Assembly: GCA_023391725.1 (NCBI GenBank)
Contig: JAEWAH010000087.1
Span: forward strand, 1 to 5,322
Direction: 5' to 3'
Length of the DNA stretch: 5,322 bases
DNA from: Bacillota bacterium
GTDB lineage: Bacteria > Bacillota > Clostridia > Christensenellales > Aristaeellaceae
Below, one piece after another: positions 1 through 5,092 of this stretch. The notes under the pieces were generated by a model. The model made no database searches. It was not told where the DNA came from and was given only the letters and a program-made list of their open reading frames with translations. Position 1 is the first letter of the stretch, and the number at the start of each line of letters is the position of its first letter. Made by a program: the position numbers and the translations under genes.

Positions 1-438
1 GCCTCCCGTTTGATAGACCCATATGATCTCGTTGAGCAGGTTTTTTTCCCCGAAGATCTCGTCGCACAAAAGCCGCAGATAGGCGTGCATCCTGTAATCG
101 ATGTGCAGAAAAAATACGCCCGTATCCTTGATCAGGCCATGGGCCAAGGTAAGCATTTCCCGCATAAAGGCAAGATACGATTCCTTTTCGGGGTACCGGT
201 CAGAATATGCCGGCAGCATCACCTGCCGCCTGTCGGTGCACCAGCCTTCCTCCCCCACCCGCATGCGGTGCTGGAATAAATCTCCCGTCAAAAAAGGCGG
301 GTCCATGTACAGGCACTGCACCTGCCCCGATAACTCGCTCAAAAGCCGAGGGCCCAGCCGGGTAGCGTCGCCCTGGAGCAAAAGCCCCCGCTCCCCCGTG
401 CCGTGGCTTTCCACCCAGGCGCTGGCTTGAGCCCACAT
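1..438 (-). CDS. Site-specific DNA methyltransferase (N4/N6, beta-class-like), N-terminal part
   Basis: This gene runs out of the left edge; 146 codons are present and the C-terminus is missing. It probably transfers a methyl group from SAM to the exocyclic amino group of adenine or cytosine. The catalytic motif IV is seen as YMDPPF with DPPF at residues 46-49. It is preceded by GLLLQGD (18-24), the usual lead-in, and followed by HIDYR (112-116) and LNEIIW (135-140), a segment typical of Type III Mod and related methylases. Motif IV lies near the N-terminus with no FxGxG before it, which fits the beta order; the SAM-binding motif I should lie beyond the window. Two in-frame ATGs (441 and 438) follow GGAGGG at 451-446. 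The second is chosen because its 7-nt spacing matches the other genes here. It starts 22 nt after the stop of the cysteine-rich gene and is probably co-transcribed with it. Whether a restriction subunit follows cannot be seen, and target specificity is unknown. Confidence 0.85.
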   Translation of the reverse strand, partial: MWAQASAWVESHGTGERGLLLQGDATRLGPRLLSELSGQVQCLYMDPPFLTGDLFQHRMRVGEEGWCTDRRQVMLPAYSDRYPEKESYLAFMREMLTLAHGLIKDTGVFFLHIDYRMHAYLRLLCDEIFGEKNLLNEIIWVYQTGG

Positions 439-460
439 CATCCATCCCTCCAAAAAGGAA

Positions 461-976
461 CTATTTCGAAAGGAATGACTGCTTCAATTGTTCATAACTC
501 TTGATCTCTTCCGTAACCACCTGCAAAAACCGCCGCTGCTCGTTATCTTCCATGAGCAGCCGCGCCGCTTCCTCTACCGACCTTGCAAAGCCCTCATAAA
601 GGCCCTGCCTGCCAAACTTCATCAGGGGACAAACAGGCCAAGCGCGCACATCCATTGTAATGTTCGCTTCAAGGTCCCCGTCCTCCTGCCCCGATAAGAG
701 GATCGCCAGGGGAAATATGCGGCAGGCAAGGGGCCGCGCCTCCCTTGGGCACTTGCCCTTACATACAAGGCGGCTGCCCAGCCGGTCTTTTGCAATCCGG
801 CCCCAGGAACAGCCTTCATAATACCGCTCTTCCCCAGGGAACAGAAGCATCCCGTTTTCCCCTGTGACGTCACTTTGGCAGCAAGCGTTGCCGCAGTTCC
901 GCCCGCAGTCCGATTTTAGGGGCGTCATGTCCTTGAGCAGTGCTCTGGCCTTGGAAAGCGCATCAATAAAGGCCAT
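461..976 (-). CDS. YkgJ-like zinc/iron-chelating cysteine-cluster protein
   Basis: A 171-residue soluble protein with nine cysteines and no signal peptide or membrane segment. The cysteines are C24, C28, C32, C33, C56, C72, C76, C85 and C116. The blocks C-x3-C-x3-CC and C-x3-C-x8-CR, with RPLACRIFPL at 81-90, resemble the YkgJ/FliB-type zinc- or iron-chelating family, where RPxxCRxFP is a hallmark. The family is thought to bind a metal or Fe-S cluster, but the biochemical role is poorly known. The C-terminal third (residues 125-168) is charged and helical-looking. The start ATG lies 1 nt after the mntP stop (TGA-T-ATG). A GGGGG stretch at 988-984, inside the end of mntP, gives 7-nt spacing, so translational coupling is likely. 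The metal-binding reading fits the mntP neighbour, though that link is inferred. Family placement rests on the cysteine pattern alone. Confidence 0.72.
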   Translation of the reverse strand: MAFIDALSKARALLKDMTPLKSDCGRNCGNACCQSDVTGENGMLLFPGEERYYEGCSWGRIAKDRLGSRLVCKGKCPREARPLACRIFPLAILLSGQEDGDLEANITMDVRAWPVCPLMKFGRQGLYEGFARSVEEAARLLMEDNEQRRFLQVVTEEIKSYEQLKQSFLSK

Positions 977-977
977 A

Positions 978-1547
978 TCATATCCCCCGCATCAAGTGCT
1001 CCAGCAATATTTTTGCGCCGATGAGCAAAAGCACCGCCCCGCTGAAAAGCCCCGCGCGCTTTTTCATCAGGCGGTTAAGCTTTTCCCCCATCAAAACGGC
1101 TGGCACGCATAGCGAGAAGGTCGTGCACCCGATCACCAACCCGTGGGTTGTCTCAGATCCCCCGGCCATGGCCAGGGAAACGCCTGCCGCCAGCGCGTCC
1201 AGGCTGGTGGCCACCGCCAGTACAAACAGCCTTCCCACAGCCAGGGGATCTCCCTCGCCGGGGGACTCCGTACCGGGGTGTATATCCTCCCAGATCATGC
1301 GCCCGCCAACAAAGGCCAGCAGCCCAAAAGCCGCCCAGTGTTCCAGCGCCAGAAGACACGCATGCAGGCCCTGCCCCGCGATGATCCCGATAACGGGCAT
1401 CAATCCCTGAAACACGCCAAACCAGGCTCCCACCCTGACCGCCTGCGAGACCGTCACCCGTTCAAGCAGAGCACCGGTGGCCGCAGCCGCCGCTAAGGCG
1501 TCCATGGAAAGGGCAAGCGCCATAAGCATAAGCTCCCAGATGGTCAA
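978..1547 (-). CDS. mntP: Manganese efflux pump MntP
   Basis: A 189-residue polytopic membrane protein that exports Mn(II) and protects against manganese overload. Its length matches the family. The two internally related halves each begin with the signature aspartate motif: LSMDALA (D16) and TSLDALA (D117). The family-typical WAAFGLLAFVGG block (71-82) and the C-terminal LIGAKILLEHL (175-185) are also present, and about six membrane segments can be drawn. The loop at 89-103 between the halves is polar and Pro/Gly-rich. The start codon is TTG, supported by GGAGGGGG at 1562-1555 with 7-nt spacing; no ATG upstream in frame is equally well placed. It is the first gene of an operon with the cysteine-cluster protein and the methyltransferase, and it has its own promoter at 1644-1616. 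The second position after the first aspartate motif is unusually alanine-rich (AAAAA at 19-23), which is probably harmless in a membrane helix. Confidence 0.93.
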   Translation of the reverse strand: MTIWELMLMALALSMDALAAAAATGALLERVTVSQAVRVGAWFGVFQGLMPVIGIIAGQGLHACLLALEHWAAFGLLAFVGGRMIWEDIHPGTESPGEGDPLAVGRLFVLAVATSLDALAAGVSLAMAGGSETTHGLVIGCTTFSLCVPAVLMGEKLNRLMKKRAGLFSGAVLLLIGAKILLEHLMRGI

Positions 1548-1554
1548 AACGGAT

Positions 1555-1562
1555 CCCCCTCC
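1555..1562 (-). promoter_or_regulatory. Ribosome binding site fixing the TTG start of mntP
   Basis: GGAGGGGG on the minus strand lies 7 nt before the TTG at 1547-1545. This is what decides for a TTG start: the first ATG in frame is six codons downstream and lacks a comparable site. Confidence 0.8.
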
Positions 1563-1572
1563 AAAACAAACA

Positions 1573-1594
1573 GACGGCCGGGTATGCTGCCGTC
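1573..1594 (-). promoter_or_regulatory. Hairpin in the mntP leader
   Basis: The arms GACGGC and GCCGTC form a perfect 6-bp GC-rich stem with a 10-nt loop, located between the predicted transcription start (about 1609) and the mntP ribosome binding site. On the mRNA it is followed by a U-rich run (UGUUUGUUUU). It could therefore act as a weak attenuator or as an mRNA-stabilising element. No function is proven. Confidence 0.45.
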
Positions 1595-1615
1595 CACTCC
1601 TGAAGGGTTATATGC

Positions 1616-1644
1616 ATTGTAACATGAAAAAAGAAGCGCGGCAA
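1616..1644 (-). promoter_or_regulatory. Sigma-A-type promoter of the mntP operon
   Basis: TTGCCG at 1644-1639 (-35), a 17-nt spacer, then TACAAT at 1621-1616 (-10, five of six matches). The predicted start is near 1609, giving a leader of about 62 nt before the TTG of mntP. The -35 box lies within the hairpin of the upstream terminator and the spacer covers its T tract, so the two signals share DNA. Confidence 0.7.
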
Positions 1645-1668
1645 GGCGCTGCCCTGCTTGCGCTTCTT
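1627..1668 (-). terminator. Rho-independent terminator of the PG-binding lipoprotein gene
   Basis: On the minus strand, AAGAAGCGC at 1668-1660 pairs perfectly with GCGCTTCTT at 1639-1631. The loop can pair further (GCA with TGC, and GG with CC). The T tract TTTTTT at 1632-1627 partly belongs to the stem and ends the element. It begins 12 nt after the lipoprotein stop codon. It separates that gene from the mntP operon. Confidence 0.88.
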
Positions 1669-1680
1669 GAACCATCAATT

Positions 1681-3597
1681 TTAATTCGCCAGGGGGTTGC
1701 GCACCGCGGCGTCGCTGTAGAGCCTTTCCAAGGTGGCAGCTCCGGCGATGCCGTCCACCGGCAGGCCGTTATATTGCTGAAAAGATTTCAAAGCTTCAAA
1801 GGTCTCATCATCAAATACGCTTGTATAGCCGCTGGTCATGTAGCCCAGCTCATATAGCATGGATTGCAGAAGCGCCACTTCCTCACCCTCGTCGCCCTTC
1901 ATCAGCGTGGGGTATTGTACGTTGCCGGCAGTGGTGGCAGGCTTGGCCTTGATGGAGAACAGGATGTTCAGGGTGGCATTTCCTGCCACCCCGTCCACCT
2001 TCAGCCCGTTGATCATTTGAAATTCCTTGACCGCGTTATAGGTGCTCTCTCCATAGATGCCGTTGATGGTATCCTGGAAATAGCCCAGTTCGTACAGCGT
2101 GTATTGCGTGTCCAGCACGTTGGGCCCCTCGTCAAACTGCTTCAGGGAACCGATGACCTTGTTGTAGGAGGAAGTGTCGCCGTACAGCCTTTGCTGCGTG
2201 GCGGGACCGGCCACGCCATCCACCGTCAGCCCATTGGCGGCCTGGAAGCTCTGCACCGCCGTAATGGTGCCGGAGCCATAGTCGCCATCTACAGGACCGT
2301 TGTAATAGCCCAGCTTTTTAAGCTGTTGCTGGAGCCGCTTCACGTTATCCCCGGTGTCGCCTTCCCGAAGCGTGGTATAGCCGCCGTTGCCGCCTGAGGT
2401 GGGCGGGTTCGTGGCATTGGAAGGATTGGAGGGGACGTTCCCGGCCTGGCCCGCGTCGGAAGCAAACAGCTTGTTCAGCGTTGCCATCCCGGCGATACCA
2501 TCCTGCTTGAGGCCGTTATCCCGCTGGAATGCCATCACAGCGGACTTGGTCCCGGCCCCGAAGTCGCCGTCAGCGGCGGTCTTCAAATAGCCCAGGGAGA
2601 TCAGGCGTTTCTGCATGGCGCGCACGCCTTCCCCGTTCATACCTTCCTTTAGGGATTCGCCTACGTAGGCGGCCACGCTGCTGGCGCGGGGCGCGTTATT
2701 GGCGAATAGTTTTTCCTGGGTCTGCTGGCCTGCCTTGCCGTCATCCCAGATCTTGGCCTTTTTCTGGAATGCGACGACCGCGGCCGCCGTGGTCTCCCCA
2801 TAGCTGCCATCGGCGGTGCCGGCCAGATAGCCCAGGGAAATGAGCCGGTTTTGCACCTGGCGCACGTCGCTGCCGCTATAGCCCACAGTCAAAACCCGGG
2901 CATTGCTAAGGTTAGGGGTAGCAGTGGGCCTGGGGGTGGCAGTCGCCCTTGGTTTTGCCGTCGCGTTCGAACCGGTGTTTGTGTTGCTGCCGGTGTTGCC
3001 CTTCGGCTTGGGAATGGCATAGTAACTGTACACGGCATCCTGTGTCTGCTGCCCGGCGATGCCGTCGGCATCCAGGCCGTTCACCTGCTGGAACGCCTTC
3101 ACCGCGTTTACGGTGCCCGCTCCGTACGAGCCGTCCACAGTGCCTGTGTAGTAGCCCAGGTCCTTTAATTTTTTCTGCAGCTGACTCACCGCGTCGCCGT
3201 TGCTCCCGCTGCGCAGCACGCTGTCGTTCTGCTGCTGCGGCTTTTGCGTTTGCGAGTTAGAAGGCGGGTTCGTGGGCGCGGGCGGTGAAGTGGGGCCTTG
3301 GTTATTGTTTTGCGGGGGCTGCGTTGCCGTCGTCGTGCTGGGATCCGGCGTGGTGCCCCAGTCAGCCCAGTTGATTTGATTGACGCCCCCATTCTGGCTG
3401 GGTGTGGGGGTAGGCGTTGGTGTAGGAGCAATGGTCGTGGCGATAGCAATGTTTTCAAAAGGCAAGCTATTGCTCCCCACCGTCAGATTGTCCCCCTGCG
3501 TAATATCGGTTGGCGACTCGTAGCAGCTGCTCAGCAGCATTGCCGCCACCAGCAGCATTGCCAGCAGCGCCGCCTTGCGCATGCTCAGTTTCCTCAT
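1681..3597 (-). CDS. Lipoprotein with six PG_binding_1 domains and no catalytic domain
   Basis: A 638-residue exported lipoprotein, predicted to be anchored to the outer face of the membrane and to bind peptidoglycan. The N-terminus MRKLSMRKAALL leads into a hydrophobic helix and the lipobox LSSC, with C25 as the lipidated cysteine. A disordered Pro/Thr/Asn/Gln-rich stalk follows (about 26-126, with a TP repeat at 59-66). Then come six PG_binding_1 repeats at about 127-190, 235-299, 315-379, 409-473, 482-549 and 563-628. The typical pattern is G-x-x-G-x-x-V-x-x-LQ, LGY, DGxYGxxT, FQxxNGLxxDGIAG, then TL/TQ-x-x-LF/LY. Linkers are rich in Thr, Pro, Asn, Ser and Ala. No amidase, L,D-transpeptidase, NlpC/P60 or glucosaminidase motif follows the last repeat; the protein ends 10 residues later. 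The reading frame stays open upstream to 3768, but the ATG at 3597 is chosen because it begins a perfect lipoprotein signal and has AAGGA at 8-nt spacing. Own promoter and terminator make it a single-gene unit. Ligand binding is inferred from the family. Confidence 0.88.
   Translation of the reverse strand: MRKLSMRKAALLAMLLVAAMLLSSCYESPTDITQGDNLTVGSNSLPFENIAIATTIAPTPTPTPTPSQNGGVNQINWADWGTTPDPSTTTATQPPQNNNQGPTSPPAPTNPPSNSQTQKPQQQNDSVLRSGSNGDAVSQLQKKLKDLGYYTGTVDGSYGAGTVNAVKAFQQVNGLDADGIAGQQTQDAVYSYYAIPKPKGNTGSNTNTGSNATAKPRATATPRPTATPNLSNARVLTVGYSGSDVRQVQNRLISLGYLAGTADGSYGETTAAAVVAFQKKAKIWDDGKAGQQTQEKLFANNAPRASSVAAYVGESLKEGMNGEGVRAMQKRLISLGYLKTAADGDFGAGTKSAVMAFQRDNGLKQDGIAGMATLNKLFASDAGQAGNVPSNPSNATNPPTSGGNGGYTTLREGDTGDNVKRLQQQLKKLGYYNGPVDGDYGSGTITAVQSFQAANGLTVDGVAGPATQQRLYGDTSSYNKVIGSLKQFDEGPNVLDTQYTLYELGYFQDTINGIYGESTYNAVKEFQMINGLKVDGVAGNATLNILFSIKAKPATTAGNVQYPTLMKGDEGEEVALLQSMLYELGYMTSGYTSVFDDETFEALKSFQQYNGLPVDGIAGAATLERLYSDAAVRNPLAN
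1714..3219 (-). repeat. Six degenerate PG_binding_1 repeats within the lipoprotein gene
   Basis: The units lie at about 3219-3028, 2895-2701, 2655-2461, 2373-2179, 2154-1951 and 1911-1714. Each carries one copy of the 8-mer CTGGGCTA (codons for the LGY core), seen on the plus strand as TAGCCCAG starting at 3152, 2828, 2588, 2306, 2081 and 1841. By sequence they pair as A-B-B-A-C-C. Units 1 and 4 share LGYY and TQ ends. Units 2 and 3 share RLISLGYL. Units 5 and 6 share LYELGY. The repeats have diverged widely at the DNA level. Confidence 0.8.
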
Positions 3598-3684
3598 GTC
3601 GGCCGTCCTTCCTTCCATGCGGCAGGGCTGCCCTTGCGTGTCCCGCCGTGATCCTCCTGATGGTCCTCTTAGGTGATCTTCCTT

Positions 3685-3713
3685 ATTGTATAGACTCATA
3701 CATGCGATGGCAA
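3685..3713 (-). promoter_or_regulatory. Sigma-A-type promoter of the PG-binding lipoprotein gene
   Basis: TTGCCA at 3713-3708 (five of six matches to the -35 consensus), a 17-nt spacer, and TACAAT at 3690-3685 (five of six to the -10 consensus). The predicted start is near 3678, giving a leader of about 80 nt before the ATG at 3597. This position also argues against the longer reading frame, whose first codon (3768) would lie upstream of the promoter. Confidence 0.75.
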
Positions 3714-3732
3714 GCACTTTTTCCAATGAAAT

Positions 3733-3756
3733 CCGGCGGAAAACGTTCCCATCCGG
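3733..3756. repeat. Imperfect 24-bp palindrome upstream of the lipoprotein promoter
   Basis: The outer arms CCGG/CCGG and the central AACGTT are symmetric; 16 of 24 positions match the reverse complement. The centre lies about 32 bp upstream of the -35 box. It could be an operator for a dimeric regulator, but no known consensus was recognised and chance is a real alternative. Confidence 0.3.
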
Positions 3757-3790
3757 CTGCTTGTCCATGCCTTACTCAAATAGGACGCAT

Positions 3791-3821
3791 AAAAAGGCTT
3801 CTTTGTTCCCAGGAATGGGAA
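3791..3821 (-). terminator. Possible weak terminator after the FecCD permease gene
   Basis: TTCCCA and TGGGAA form a perfect 6-bp stem with a 4-nt loop (3821-3806), 43 nt after the permease stop. The T run (TTTTT at 3795-3791) begins 10 nt after the stem rather than directly behind it, so the element is atypical. It may stop transcription inefficiently and let some permease transcript read into the lipoprotein gene. Confidence 0.35.
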
Positions 3822-3864
3822 ATGTTCAGGATTTTTTCAAGTGATCCTTATGGTTGATGCTCTA

Positions 3865-4908
3865 TCAAGCATGCCTTTGTGTTCTTCGCATCAGCAATAG
3901 AAAGAACACGCCGCCGATGATGGCGGTCAATACGCCCACAGGCATCTCCAGCGGCGCCGCCACGATCCGGGCCAAAGTATCCATTGCGGACAGGAAAAGG
4001 CCGCCCATCAGGAAGGAGATGGGCAGCAGCCCCCTGTAATCTCCGCCCAGGAGCATCCGGGCCACATGGGGCACCACCAGCCCCACAAAGCCGATGATCC
4101 CACTTAATGATACCGCCGCTGCCGTGCACAGCGTAGATAAAAGCAGAAGCGCGCGCCGCGCGCCCTCCACCGGGATGCCAAGGCTGCTTGCAGACTCGTC
4201 CCCCAGGGAGAGGGCGTTGAGCACCTTGCCCGAAAATGAAAGCAATATTGAGAGCGGCAGGATGACAACCGTTGCGGCAATGACCTTCTCCCAATTTGCG
4301 CTGGTGAAGCTGCCCATGGTCCACTGGACGACGCGCTCGATCTTATCCCTGTGAAAGATCATCAGCGCCGCGATGGCAGCGGACAAAAGCGCCGTCATGG
4401 CAATGCCCGAAAGCAAAAGCTGACCCGGCGAGGCCTTCCCCCGGCTTGTGGATAGCAGATGCACCAGGATCACCGCCCCGGTCCCGCCCAAAAAGGCCAG
4501 CGCAGTTGTGACCCCCAGACCGAAGATGCCGCCGCCCAGCCCCAGCAAAAGCCCGACGGAAGCTCCAAAGGCCGCCCCGGAGGATACCCCCAGCAGGTGC
4601 GGATCGGCCATGGGGTTTTGAAAGATCCCCTGCATCAGCGCCCCGCACAGCCCGAGCCCCGCGCCTACCAGGTAGGATAAAACAGCCCTTGGCAGGCGAA
4701 TATTAAAAAGGATCATCGCGTAACTTTCATTCAAAGGCGGCTGTCCCATAAGCCCGCGCCAAACTTCCTGCGCTACGCTTTCAAGCGGGATCCCCGCGCT
4801 GCCCACGGTGCACATCAAAAGCACCGCCACAGGCGAAAGAGCGGCCAGCAGCGCTGCCAGCAGGAATAGATCATGGCGCTTGTCCATAAAGGGTCTGCCC
4901 GGTCTCAT
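3865..4908 (-). CDS. FecCD/BtuC-family ABC importer permease (iron-siderophore, heme or cobalamin type)
   Basis: A 347-residue polytopic membrane protein, the usual length for the family. It would form the transmembrane channel, as a homodimer or with a partner, of a type II ABC importer for metal chelates. Family hallmarks run in order: RLPR at 71-74; the block from GALMQG to GVSSGAAFGA (89-116) containing QNPMADP; the cytoplasmic coupling region around LGDESASSLGI (235-245); GFVGLVVPHVAR at 273-284; and PLEMPVGVLTAIIGG at 319-333. About ten membrane helices fit. The start at 4908 is supported by AAGGAG at 4920-4915 with 6-nt spacing. No ATPase or substrate-binding protein adjoins it: upstream lies a divergent peptidase gene and downstream a lipoprotein with its own promoter. 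The substrate cannot be told from the sequence, and no cobalamin riboswitch or clear Fur box was seen upstream. No convincing promoter was found in 4909-5092. Confidence 0.92.
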   Translation of the reverse strand: MRPGRPFMDKRHDLFLLAALLAALSPVAVLLMCTVGSAGIPLESVAQEVWRGLMGQPPLNESYAMILFNIRLPRAVLSYLVGAGLGLCGALMQGIFQNPMADPHLLGVSSGAAFGASVGLLLGLGGGIFGLGVTTALAFLGGTGAVILVHLLSTSRGKASPGQLLLSGIAMTALLSAAIAALMIFHRDKIERVVQWTMGSFTSANWEKVIAATVVILPLSILLSFSGKVLNALSLGDESASSLGIPVEGARRALLLLSTLCTAAAVSLSGIIGFVGLVVPHVARMLLGGDYRGLLPISFLMGGLFLSAMDTLARIVAAPLEMPVGVLTAIIGGVFFLLLMRRTQRHA

Positions 4909-5003
4909 CTTCGGCTCCTTGTATAGCTGATTTGGCTTTATTCGGATTGAAGCATCCCATTGCGGGAAACATGCGTCTGTAAAGACAATTTGCGCACCTG
5001 CTC

Positions 5004-5032
5004 TTGCACATTTTTAAGCACTGGGGTATGCT
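5004..5032 (+). promoter_or_regulatory. Possible promoter of the YugP-type peptidase gene
   Basis: TTGCAC at 5004-5009, a 17-nt spacer, and TATGCT at 5027-5032. Spacing is ideal but the match is modest (three of six and four of six). It lies about 60 bp before the start codon in the divergent intergenic region, where a promoter for this gene is expected unless transcription reads in from elsewhere. Confidence 0.35.
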
Positions 5033-5092
5033 GAGGCTGCGAAAGTTTTCCTTGCGCGAATTCTCGGCCGAAGGGCCACAGGAGGGATTTTG

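Noticed and set aside
1548..1680. yybP-ykoY manganese riboswitch upstream of mntP
   Set aside because: Only about 130 bp separates the genes, nearly half is taken up by the upstream terminator, and the conserved aptamer loops were not seen.
1864..2397. A plus-strand open frame of 177 codons opposite the PG-binding repeats, and several similar ones at 2529-3260
   Set aside because: These are antisense shadows of the repeats in GC-rich DNA; they have low-complexity Arg/Pro/Ser/His-rich products, no ribosome binding sites and no recognisable domain.
3598..3768. A 57-codon N-terminal extension of the lipoprotein reading frame
   Set aside because: It would place the signal peptide in the middle of the protein, its first codon lies upstream of the clear promoter at 3713-3685, and the ATG at 3597 has a proper ribosome binding site and lipoprotein signal.
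3848..4324. Open frames of 158 codons here and of 101 codons at 4343-4648 in a shifted frame on the minus strand
   Set aside because: They overlap the FecCD permease, whose frame shows continuous family motifs over the same bases; no sign of a frameshift.
5064..5071. 8-bp palindrome TCGGCCGA between the putative peptidase promoter and its ribosome binding site
   Set aside because: Too short and GC-rich to separate from chance, and no T tract or conserved operator context follows.
4909..5092. Cobalamin riboswitch or Fur box upstream of the FecCD permease
   Set aside because: No B12-box-like sequence and no Fur-like inverted repeat could be recognised on either strand.
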